Source of the DNA: Chrysemys picta bellii
Lineage: Eukaryota > Chordata > Testudines > Emydidae
Length of the DNA: 64,000 bases
Assembly (NCBI RefSeq): GCF_011386835.1
Contig: NC_088791.1
Location: 12,772,998-12,836,997, forward strand
Reading direction: 5' to 3'
Shown here: in pieces, positions 55,600 through 64,000 of the stretch
Layout of the letters: every line of letters starts with the position of its first letter
How positions within the stretch are numbered: the stretch's first letter is position 1
Program-made: the position numbers and the translations under genes
The notes under the pieces: model-generated
Database searches by the model: none
Seen by the model: only the letters and a program-made list of their open reading frames with translations
Told to the model about the DNA's origin: nothing

Positions 55600-56228
55600 G
55601 CATGCCCTTGTTGCCAAGAAGGCTAACGGCATTTTGGGCTGTACAAGTAGGGGCACTGCCAGCAGATCGAGGGATGTGATAATTCCCCTCTATTTGACAT
55701 TGGTGAGACCTCATCTGGAGTACTGTGTCCAGTTTTGGGCCCCACACTACAAGAAGGATGTGGAAAAATTGGAAAGAGTCCAGCGGAGGGCAACAAAAAT
55801 GATTAGGGGGCTGGAGCACATGACTTATGAGGAGAGGCTGAGGGAACTGGGATTGTTTAGTCTGCAGAAGAGAAGAGTGAAGGGGGATTTGATAGCTGCT
55901 TTCAACTACCTGAAAGGGGTTCCAAAGAGGATGGATCTAGACTGTTCTCAGTGGTAGCAGATGACAGAACAAGGAATAATGGTCTCAAGTTGCAGCGGGG
56001 GAGGTTTAGGTTGGATATTAGTAAAAACGTTTTCACTAGGAGGATGGTGAAGCACTGGAATGGGTTACCTAGGGAGGTGGTGGAATCTCCTTCCTTAGAA
56101 GTTTTTAAGGTCAGGCTTGACAAAGCCCTGGCTGGGATGATTTAGTTGGGGATTGGTCCTGCTTTGAGCAGGGGGTTGGACTAGATGACCTCCTGAGATC
56201 CCTTCCCACCCTGATATTCTATGATTCT
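55600..56228 (+). mobile_element. CR1 LINE 3' fragment (second subtype)
   Basis: Two adjoining frames (55634-55957 and 55951-56145) read the CR1 ORF2 C-terminus: [31 protein letters not shown] [34 protein letters not shown], then [16 protein letters not shown] frameshift lies at about 55950. The 3' end has GGATTGGTCCTGCTTTGAGC and TGATATTCTATGATTC, the subtype that supplied the tail of the SINE at 33562-33732. Confidence 0.85.
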
Positions 56229-56289
56229 GGGGGCAGGGGGTTCTGTAATTCTGTCCATGTATTGCTTGTGTCACTTGTGTTCTTACAGG

Positions 56290-57600
56290 GAGCTCTACTT
56301 CTCCCTTCTGCAAGTTCCCTCCCAGGAGCTATCCTGCGGGACCTAGGTTCCCCAGGGCTGGGTTCTTCCAGTCCCAGAATCAGACACACACATAGCATCT
56401 GAGAGGACCAGGTTAATCAGCACTCCCAAGCTGACCTCTTATATGTCCCTGGATTCAGTAGGCTGGGTCAAACCGCACCTCCAAGCTGTCACCCTGATAT
56501 GTCCTGGGCACCGCACCGGAATAGAGCACACCTGAGCAGGCTGGGTCAAGCAGCACTTTCAATCTGCCACCCTCATATGCCCCAGGTTCGGCACGTCCCT
56601 ATCCCCACTTTTACATTACAATTGTTCTAGTAGTAACCCACTTGATGAGTAAACCCCACCGGATTTTTGGGGTTTGCAGGGATCTTTAGCTTAGGTACGA
56701 GGAGTGCTGCTGCAGAACGAATGGGGAAGCCCCCCCCAAAAAAAACATCCACAAGGGGCGGGCGGAGGGAGAAGAGAGAAGCAACCAGCTTAACCATGAA
56801 AATTATTTATTGCCAGGTAATAACCATACAAGAGTAACCAAACAAACAAAACAGTTATAATATTAAATCTAACTTAAGTTTGATGATAAAAGTCAGGTTT
56901 ACAAAACTATAACTGATCACACAAGTCAGGGTCAGAAGGCTATACCGAGAGAGAGAGAGAGCTGGGGTCTCACCACTCTGTGAAGCTTGAATCGATCGGG
57001 GGTCCCAGGTGATGGTGGTAGCTGAGGGTCCGGAGTGCTGGAGACAGGCATAGCCCCCAACACGATCAGTCAGGACAAGATGAAGTCCCAATGGAACTGA
57101 TGCAGACTTTGGATCCAGGCATCAGAGCACTTACTTGAGCATAGGTAGGGGTTTTTGTAAGGAAAGAACAATGGTTCAAGGGAGAACACTAGATTTGTTG
57201 GTGTAAACAAGGGAGAATACCGAAGTTGTTTTGTTCAGGCTAGACAATAGGAACTGATCATTCTTGGCTATGGGTGGTTCCTTCCAGGGAGCTCACAATG
57301 CAATTAGGCAACCTCAGTATTTTGGATACCAATAAAGGATAGAATTGGTCTGATAACTGCTGAACTGGGTGTATGCAGGCATGGGTTTATTAACATCTGG
57401 AGCAGAGATCCTCCATCTTGCAGTGTTTTCCTGGTCCCAGAGTTCAGTGCAGTTCTTTCTTGGAATCTCTGTTCTCCATTCTGTATGCTAATGGAGATGC
57501 ATCCCTGTCCCATCTTTGATGCAAATGAGGGCAGGGGAGTTTCCTTAACCCTGTCACCTTTGTCCAGGGGTTTAGGTGTGTCTTCCACTGCCTTTTCATT
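56290..57600 (-). mobile_element. Candidate retroelement LTR block, probably reverse
   Basis: A non-coding block of about 1.3 kb has an internal ~100-bp partial duplication at 56410-56590 (GGCTGGGTCAA, CCACCCTCATATGCCCC). AAAATTATTTATTGCCAGG at about 56800 is a reverse polyadenylation-like stretch. I recall similar dispersed turtle sequence, but ends and target duplication are not resolved. Confidence 0.38.
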
Positions 57601-57615
57601 GCTTTTTGTAAGTAA

Positions 57616-57810
57616 GGGAGGGATAGCTCAGTGGTTTGAGCATTGGCCTGCTAAACCCACAATTGTGAGTTCAGTCCTTGAGGGGGCCATTTAGGGATCT
57701 GGGGCAAAAAATCTGTCAGGACAGTACTTGGTCCTACTGTGAAGGCAGGGGACTGGACTCAATGACCTTTCAAGGTCCTTTCCAGTTCTATGAGACAGGT
57801 ATTTATCCAT
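57616..57810 (+). mobile_element. Turtle tRNA-derived SINE
   Basis: GGGAGGGATAGCTCAGTGGT, GCATTGGCCTGCTAAACCC, TTGTGAGTTCAGTCCTTG, and a CR1-like tail with GGGGACTGGACTCAATGACC. A short local duplication (CAGGACAGTAC) lies before the tail. Confidence 0.88.
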
Positions 57811-57814
57811 ATAA

Positions 57815-58054
57815 TAATAAAAATTTCTTCTGATCAGCTTTGGTTCAAGCAGAGGCTGGGGAGGGGTGAGCAGAAGGTCTTTTGTGAGTCATGCAGGCTG
57901 GGTGCTGGTTCCCCAAGAACACAGAGCTGATAGGTAACACTGCCTAATAAGTTTGCCCAACCCTTCCCATTCGAAGACCCTGTTTTTGGTTGCTCATACC
58001 TTTGCCAAACTCTAACCACATGTGCTAAAACATTCAATACTGGGTGTATGCCTC

Positions 58055-58089
<35 letters not shown>

Positions 58090-58265
58090 GTAAAACTTAA
58101 GCCAATACAGCTCATCCATTTCTAAGAACTAAGGTAGGCCTGTTTATCCCAGGGTAAAAAATTCTGGTGACCTTTACTTTGAATAGCGCTAGCACCCCCA
58201 TACTTTGAAGCAGAGACTTGAAATTTTAATGCCAAGAAGGTGCCATTTGCCGTCCCTGTGAATTC
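57815..58265. other. No gene seen; (GT)n microsatellite
   Basis: A GT run of about 30 bases at 58059-58087. Otherwise nothing recognised. Confidence 0.5.
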
Positions 58266-58268
58266 CGG

Positions 58269-58475
58269 TAGGGTTGCTACCCGTCCGGTTTTCGCCCAGA
58301 CAGTCTGAATTCTGGCTTGTGTTTCCAGGTGTCATTTGACAAGCCCTGATGTCAGGTTTTTTTGATCGGGGGAGGGGAAGAGACAGAGCAGGGGGCGGAG
58401 CCTGGGTGAAGAGGTGGGACAGGGGGCGTAGCCTCAGGGCTCTGGTTACCAGCCATTAGAAAGGTGGCAACCGTA
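58269..58475. mobile_element. Non-autonomous element with TAGGGTTGCC ends
   Basis: TAGGGTTGCTACCCGTCCGG starts it and AAAGGTGGCAACCGTA ends it, an inverted pair with one or two changes. Non-coding. Only TA is shared by both boundaries. Related in end motif to 36782-37607. Confidence 0.5.
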
Positions 58476-58479
58476 TGTA

Positions 58480-59660
58480 AAAACCTGCCCAAATGTTGGC
58501 AAGTTTTATAAGCCTTTGAAAAACTGCAGTTTGCACACTGTCAGTAGAGACTTCAATTTTAGCAGCTAAAATCTCCAAAGATTCCAGCGTCTTGCAGCTC
58601 CTAGGGTTGAGTGGACTGTGCATCTGTTATCCCCACAGAGTAACTGAACATGCTTCCGTTAACCCAGCACTACAAGGATGAAGGCAGATACTATCCCTGT
58701 ACTGGTTGCCGTGGCAAGGGTGGGTCCAGGCACAATAACTGAGCAAAGAGTATCTCCTGTGCTCTGTGACCCCTGCCCCTTCTCCCCCGTCCACTGGTGT
58801 CCAGGCAGAGTGGAGGAGGAAGCTGCCTGACTCAAATGCATTTGAGACAACAGTTGGACAAGGGGGAAGGAAAGGAGTTAATTGGGATGAGGAGTGGGGG
58901 TGAGACTGGGACAGGCTGGGACTGGGAGCTGGTGAGAGATCAGGATGTGTCTGGGAACTATGCCAATGGAGAATCTGGTCCTCTTGCAGAAGAGATGGAT
59001 GCAAAGTTGGTTTCCCAAGGTTGTCTCTCCTCTATTATCCCTAGGTTGACTACAATTTAGGGCAAAAAAGGCAATTTTTTCCTAGCATGGGCAACTGCCA
59101 GAATAGCATTGTTACAACCATGGCAACTCAGAAAGATAGTCCCAAACTGCTCTTCTGTGGCTGAGTTTTCTTTCCCACCCTAAGCAGGTCCTACTTAATA
59201 TAGTCAGCTGGACCAAGCACCTTAAGTTTCAAGCATGTCCCAGAAGCCTTTGAGTTGGCTGCTACAGTACTGCCTCGGGTTTAGCTACAATCCAGGGCCA
59301 CGCTTGGAAATCAGATGCCTGGAAGCAAAAAATATCTGTTTGGAGAAGTGAGTTACAAACAGTGGAACAGGAGGGTTGATGGGAAGCAGGGCGTGACTAC
59401 TCTAGCTATGGTAGTAGATTGCACAGGGATTTGCTCACAGCAAACCTTGTGTATCTCATCCTCTGGCCAGTCTGGTGCGTTGATACCGAACCTGAATTTT
59501 ACATATGCTCCAATACCATTTCCCCTAACAAGATGGGAATACCACTAGCAGAGACTGTGAGGAGTGAAGACTAGATCAGTATGTAGACACATCTTAGCTT
59601 GTCATTGAGGGTTGTTCCATTTTAGATTCTGAGTGAGGATACAGTTGAGCAAAGCACTTT
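58480..59660. other. No gene seen
   Basis: Presumed intron. Opposed open frames at 58627-59060 have no domain support. Confidence 0.4.
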
Positions 59661-59664
59661 CCTT

Positions 59665-59773
59665 CAGGGTGTGTCTACACTGCAATAAAAGACCCGTGGC
59701 TGACTTGAGTCAGCTGACCCGGGCCAGCCACGGCCATGCAGTGTATCTTTTATCACCGTGTAGACATACCCTG
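59665..59773. mobile_element. Compact palindromic MITE
   Basis: 109 bp with ends CAGGGTGTGTCTACACTGCA and GTGTAGACATACCCTG. An inner pair, CCGTGGCTG / CAGCCACGG, surrounds GACTTGAGTCAGCTGACCCG. Flanks CTTTCCTT and CTTGTACT agree at five of eight. Confidence 0.65.
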
Positions 59774-59779
59774 CTTGTA

Positions 59780-60305
59780 CTGTCCATGGAGACTGAACTA
59801 GTACTTAAGGTTTGAGTGAGATGCTTTGAATTAGTGCACTTGCATCTTTCGCTCTTCAAATCCTTCTTGTGTGTCTTGATTGGGCTTTTCATGTCTGTTT
59901 TTGTCAAACATCTCATACCGAGTGCAACGAATGGATCAGCTTACTACAAGAACGGTTGTGCAGCTCAACAGTTTCCATTCTGCTGTTGGAGCTGTTACAA
60001 CAAAGGGACTTTTGTAAAGGTTTGAGATAGAAACTTTCCCTTCCTCTTGTCAAGTACATCTGAAAGCAGATCTTTTATTCATAAAATACTGGAATTTACA
60101 GAGCATACCGTACATGTTACATGCACAAACGTCAGGGTAGGATCTAATTTTAAAAAAACTGATAACTTTGTATCAAGCTTTTGAATTTTGATCTTCAAAA
60201 GTTGTAATCACAACATTAAAGGCTGGCTTAAACAAATTATTGTAAACTTAGATGCAAAACAAGCTGGTTCCTAAATTATAGCATGCAGATTCTGGCTTCT
60301 GAGGA
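59780..60305. other. No gene seen
   Basis: Presumed intron, nothing recognised. Confidence 0.4.
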
Positions 60306-60319
60306 GCATAAATATGATG

Positions 60320-60525
60320 AAAGAAGAACAGGAGGACTTGTGGCACCTTAGAGACTAATAAATTTATTAGAGCATAAGCTTTCGTGGACTACAGCCCACT
60401 CTAGTGTAGAGTGGGCTGTAGTCCACGAAAGCTTATGCTCTAATAAATTTGTTAGTCTCTAAGGTGCCACAAGTCCTCCTGTTCTTCTTTTTGCGGATAC
60501 AGACTAACACGGCTGCTACTCTGAA
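60320..60525. mobile_element. Foldback Penelope derivative (84-bp hairpin)
   Basis: Arms 60320-60403 and 60407-60490 are reverse complements with one mismatch, separated by only GTG. A one-sided tail (60491-60525, GGATACAGACTAACACGGCT) follows. The perfect 12-bp target duplication ATAAATATGATG lies at 60308-60319 and 60526-60537. The core equals the ends of 39098-40596. No coding. Confidence 0.9.
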
Positions 60526-60897
60526 ATAAATATGATGGTTATAGAGATCTAACTTGAACCAAAACTACATCAATCTCCTAGTGTCTTTAACGCAAGTATT
60601 GCAAAGCCTCATATAGAACTAGGAATGACAATGTTGCGTTCTTCTAACTGAACAAGGAACTTAATTAGAACAATCAAAACAATATTATCATCCTTAAAGC
60701 TGCTCTTGCTCCCTCCTGAACTGCAAAGCATCTGCTTAACCCCTTTTCCCAACCCCCTCATGCCGGGCTTCCTGCATCAGAAAGAGGAAACATTGCACAT
60801 CACCACTTGTCCCTGCATTTTTTCCTGATTGGCAGGTTTAACCAGTACTTAAAATTAAACAAACTAGTTAGTGAGACTCCTTCACTCATCCAGTTCT

Positions 60898-61050
60898 TGT
60901 GGCACCTTAGAGACTAACAAATTTATTTGGGCATAAGCTTTCGTGGGCTAAAATAAATGCCCAAATAAATTTGTTAGTTTCTAAGGTGCCACAAGAACTC
61001 CTCATTGTTTTTGCTGATACAGGCTAACACGGCTACCACTCTGAAACCTG
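60898..61050. mobile_element. Foldback Penelope derivative
   Basis: Arms CTTGTGGCACCTTAGAGACT... (from 60896) and ...CTAAGGTGCCACAAG are ~39 bp inverted around GCTTTCGTGGGCTAAA. A tail with GATACAGGCTAACACGGCTA follows. The 12-bp target duplication TCATCCAGTTCT is at 60886-60897 and 61051-61062. Confidence 0.85.
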
Positions 61051-61064
61051 TCATCCAGTTCTGT

Positions 61065-61620
61065 TCATCTTCTGCATTTGAGGAGGATCGTGTTCAGTTG
61101 ACTGACTCCATTTGATCAAATCCTTAAGATGTAAGCCCCTATTTGTTTAAAACTGTTTCTCAAGCTTCAGTGGCTGGACTGCAGAATGAAACATTTTGAG
61201 GGGTTGGAGGTTGACAGTCCATGAAAGGATCTCTCTTATGCAGTGGTCCAAAGAATGAGTGATGGAGAAACACTGAATAACAAGTTCTCCCTTTGCACAT
61301 CTGTCACATGGGACATCTGGAGGTGCTGTCTGGCTTTACAGGTTATCCAACCGAATGGGGCAGAAGGGTGGTCTAGCAGTTGTCACTCAGGGCAGCGTAG
61401 CTGGGAGGTGTAATTTGCAGCTTGCGGAGACATACACATGTTAGCGCCACTTCAGGTACCGTGCCATAAATAGCAGTTGGACCGCAGCAGGTTGCGCTAG
61501 CTGCCCAAGTCCGACCCCATCTCGTATCTTAGGTACATACTTGGGCGGTTCGCCTCAAGCTCGTGCCTCCACAAGCCAGACTGTTCTATTGAGTGAGCTA
61601 GCTGAAGCAGAGCTAATGCA
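61065..61620. other. No gene seen
   Basis: Presumed intron; nothing recognised. Confidence 0.4.
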
Positions 61621-61623
61621 TAT

Positions 61624-62462
61624 TGTCATAAATATAAAGAAAAGGGTAGCATAAAATTCCTCCTGGGCAGCTGTACTAAATCGCTTTACCTGTAAGGGGT
61701 TAAGTAGCTCAAATCACCTAGTTGGCACCTGACCAGAAGGACCAATGAGGAAAGAAGATAATTTCAAATCTGGGGGTGGGGGGAGAATTTGTTTTTGGCT
61801 CTCTGTTTGTTCCCTCTCCGGAGGGAGGGAGAGACCAAGCAGGTACAACATCTCCTGAAAACATACCTGGGAATGATCCATCTAAAATTACAGAAAGTGT
61901 AAGTAAGGCAAGGAAATGCATTAGGTTATCTTTTGTTATGGCTTATGAATTTTCCGATGCTACAGAGGTAGTTTTATTTCTGTTTTTGTAACTGTGAAGC
62001 TAAGTCCAGCGGGGAGTCCTTTGTGTTAAATCTTTTTATTACACTGTAAAGTTACCTTCTATCCTGATTTTGCAGGTGTGATTCTTTCACTTTTTTCTTT
62101 ATAATAAAGTTTTTCTTTTAAAAACCTAATTGATTTTAGTGTCCTAAAGATAGAGGGTCTGGTCTGTACTCACAATGCTTAAGGCTATTAGTTGGTATAT
62201 TATTCTTAAGCCTCTCCGGTGAAGGGGTTCGGGGGGATATTTTGGGGGGATAGGGATTCCAAGTGACCCTCCCCTGAATTTTTGTGTAAATCACTTGGTG
62301 GTGGCAGCAGCACTGTCCAAGGACAAGGAAAGGAATTTGTGCCTTGGGGAAGTTTTAACCTAAGCTGGTAAAATATAAGCGTAGGGGGTCTTTTATGCAG
62401 GTCCCCACATCTGTACCCTAGAGTTCAGAGTGTGTGTGTGTGGGGGGGGGGGACCCCTGACA
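61624..62462 (+). mobile_element. Probable solo LTR
   Basis: The 839-bp block begins TGTCATAAATATAAAG and ends CCCCTGACA, giving TG...CA ends with an inverted TGTCA/TGACA pair. A polyadenylation signal lies in TATAATAAAGTTTTTC at about 62100. No internal gene or second LTR. A G-run microsatellite at 62431-62452 lies near its end. Flanking target duplication is not clear. Confidence 0.6.
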
Positions 62463-62519
62463 TACATACATCTATCCAGGTGGGAATTATGCATCCCAAC
62501 TAAAGTGTAGACATAGCTC

Positions 62520-62690
62520 CAGGGTTGCCAAATCCTGCAACATGAAATTTAGGACATTTGAGTCTTAAAGCCCCACCTCCTGGAGTCGCCTGCTTATAGG
62601 AAAATCTCAGCTTTAATTTAAAGAAAGATTCTAGCCTTCGTGGTTATAGAGGAAGTATTGAAAATGTAACCAGAGGTTACCCAAAAGGCA
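62520..62690. mobile_element. Partial non-autonomous element with CAGGGTTGCC end
   Basis: CAGGGTTGCCAAATCCTGCA at 62522 is a terminal motif; AAAGCCCCACCTCCTGGAGT continues the family seen at about 43996. The right end was not found. Confidence 0.45.
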
Positions 62691-62779
62691 AATAAAACCG
62701 CAAATCTTTTAAATGTCATGTTTGTTTTTTGTTTTTTTTGTGTGTGTCACACTTGTGGTTTTTGTACTTCTGGTGTTGG

Positions 62780-62995
62780 TAATACTGAGTTGCTGGACTG
62801 GGCCTTGGACTTGGGCTTAGTTCTGGGATCTACTAGACTTCCTTTGTGACTGGACAACTTGCTGAACCTACCTGTGCTTCAGGTCCCTGTCTGTAAACTG
62901 CTGATAATGCTTTCCTGCCTTACAGGGGTCTTGTGGTGATCAAGCCCAATCATGATTTGGGGGAGGGGGCTGATAAATACCAAAATGGGCCTAGA
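62780..62995 (+). mobile_element. MIR-like SINE
   Basis: GGACTGGGCCTTGGACTTGG, TGTGACTGGACAACTTGCTG, TGTGCTTCAGGTCCCTGTCT and GTAAACTGCTGATAATGC follow MIR order. Confidence 0.55.
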
Positions 62996-63119
62996 TAGTG
63001 GTGGAGCTCAAGCCCTGGTCTTGTCTCTTAAGTCTGGCTTTACACTGAGACCAGGTCAAAAATTCCATATCTGAAAAAAAGCTAATCTGGGAGTTACAAT
63101 TTGGCCTGATCATGCCCCT

Positions 63120-64000
63120 GCATATATGAGACTAAAAGACTGAGACTCGTTGCAAAAACAAAGAGCCTGGTGGTTTAACAGAGATTTGTTCTATGAATCC
63201 CTTAGAATTCAAGAGCTGGAAGAGTATTTTCAGAAATATAGAGAAGAAAATAAGGATTGGCTCAATAGAAGTATTCTCTGGGATCCTGGAAAGGTGGTAT
63301 TGGGGGGGGGGGGGATCCTTATCATACCTCATAAAATATCATGCCTCGAAAAGATGAGAGCTCTTGAAGAGAGTTTGGTTAAAAAAACTGTTTTGGAAGG
63401 TAGACCTAAATCTACAAGAGGCAGTTGAAGTTGTAATTAAGAATTTAAAATCCAGTAACGCTCCAAATCTTAACAGGTTTGCTGGGGAGTATTACAGAGC
63501 TCTAAAGTAAGAATTGGTCCCTGTTTTAACTGAATTGTTTAATGGTATATTGCGGGGGAGCAAGAGTCCAGATTCACGGAAAAGGCAAAAATTGTGGTCA
63601 TTCCAAAAGAAGGAAAGAGTCTTAAGTGAACCATACAGACCTACTTCAATGCACATGCTAAAATTTATGCAGAGGTGCTAGCAAACGGATTGAGTGTCAT
63701 TTTTCCCAAATATGTTCACCCTGACCAATCTGGGTTCGTTGCTGGCAAGCATCTATTTGATAATATCAAAAGAACTCTGAATTTGACGTATAATGTTAAT
63801 TCTAGCAATTCTTTCTGTGCACTAACCTTCAACAGTCTGGAGTGGGAGTACCTTAGATTTTGGTAAGGTTTGGTTTTGGAAATCTGTTTTATGGGGCAGG
63901 TTGGTCCTATATACTCAACCTTGTTGGTCTGCTTTGACTAATAGTGATCAATCTTTTAATTTGTTTAGGGGTATGAGACAGGGTTATCTGTCATTCCTCT
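63120..64000 (+). pseudogene. Degenerate L1-type LINE ORF2, cut by window end
   Basis: The + strand reads an L1-like endonuclease-RT linker (AWWFNRDLFYESLRIQELEE, WLNRSILWDPGKVVL). RT pieces in several frames follow: NLKSSNAPNLNRFAGEYYRA, ELVPVLTELFNGIL, LANGLSVIFPKYVHPDQSGF and HLFDNIKRTLNL, then FNLFRGMRQG near the edge (motif B, PLSP expected). Stops at several places and a G run at 63302-63314 make it inactive. It is distinct from the Tx1 and CR1 LINEs. Confidence 0.7.

Overview
The window is vertebrate nuclear DNA, almost certainly from a cryptodiran turtle. The main evidence is four copies of a tRNA-derived SINE whose 3' half is CR1-like (the turtle Pol III / Cry-type SINE). Several CR1 LINEs end in short ATAGATTC-type tails, and there are Penelope-like insertions and many hAT-type non-autonomous elements with 8-bp target duplications. 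There are no operons, prokaryotic genes or CRISPR arrays. Most of the window is non-coding DNA built from layered transposable elements. The long C-rich open frames are minisatellites, not genes.

Only one host gene part is supported. A CpG island at about 45960-46440 contains what I read as the first coding exon of STIMATE (TMEM110), 46155-46341 on the + strand, ending at a good splice donor. The rest of that gene would lie beyond the right edge, so everything after 46342 is probably intron 1. A decayed fragment resembling exon 1 of RUNDC1 lies at 30540-30780.

Layout: 1-10000 is old intergenic DNA with an LTR-like block (1829-2960), MIR-like SINEs and palindromic MITEs. 10041-13340 is a wrecked Ty3/gypsy-type retrotransposon with a short Penelope-derived insertion inside. 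14690-20490 is a degenerate Tx1-type (L1 superfamily) LINE on the - strand, split by a 1.6-kb CR1/L2-type LINE. 20880-27640 carries three CR1 copies, two of them nearly identical. 26787-29933 is a 3.1-kb element with perfect 13-bp terminal inverted repeats and a perfect 8-bp target duplication. It holds a CR1 copy, a 51-bp C-rich array and a 37-bp G-rich minisatellite containing TTAGGG. 38378-38622 and 47139-47680 are two hAT elements that share their ends. 39098-40596 is a Penelope-like insertion with a GIY-YIG endonuclease ORF and perfect 378-bp inverted repeats. 42560-42905 and 52655-53375 are Harbinger-type transposase remains. 55600-63000 holds another CR1, SINEs, foldback Penelope derivatives and a solo LTR. 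From 63120 to the edge is a decayed L1-type LINE.

The most informative result is the Penelope series. Five insertions (10827, 26319, 39098, 60320, 60898) share a core sequence and carry 12-14-bp target duplications. Four of them pair an inverted copy of the core with a single-sided ~35-bp tail, which records how these retroelements insert in this lineage. All calls come from reading the sequence and from remembered family features. No alignment or database search was run.
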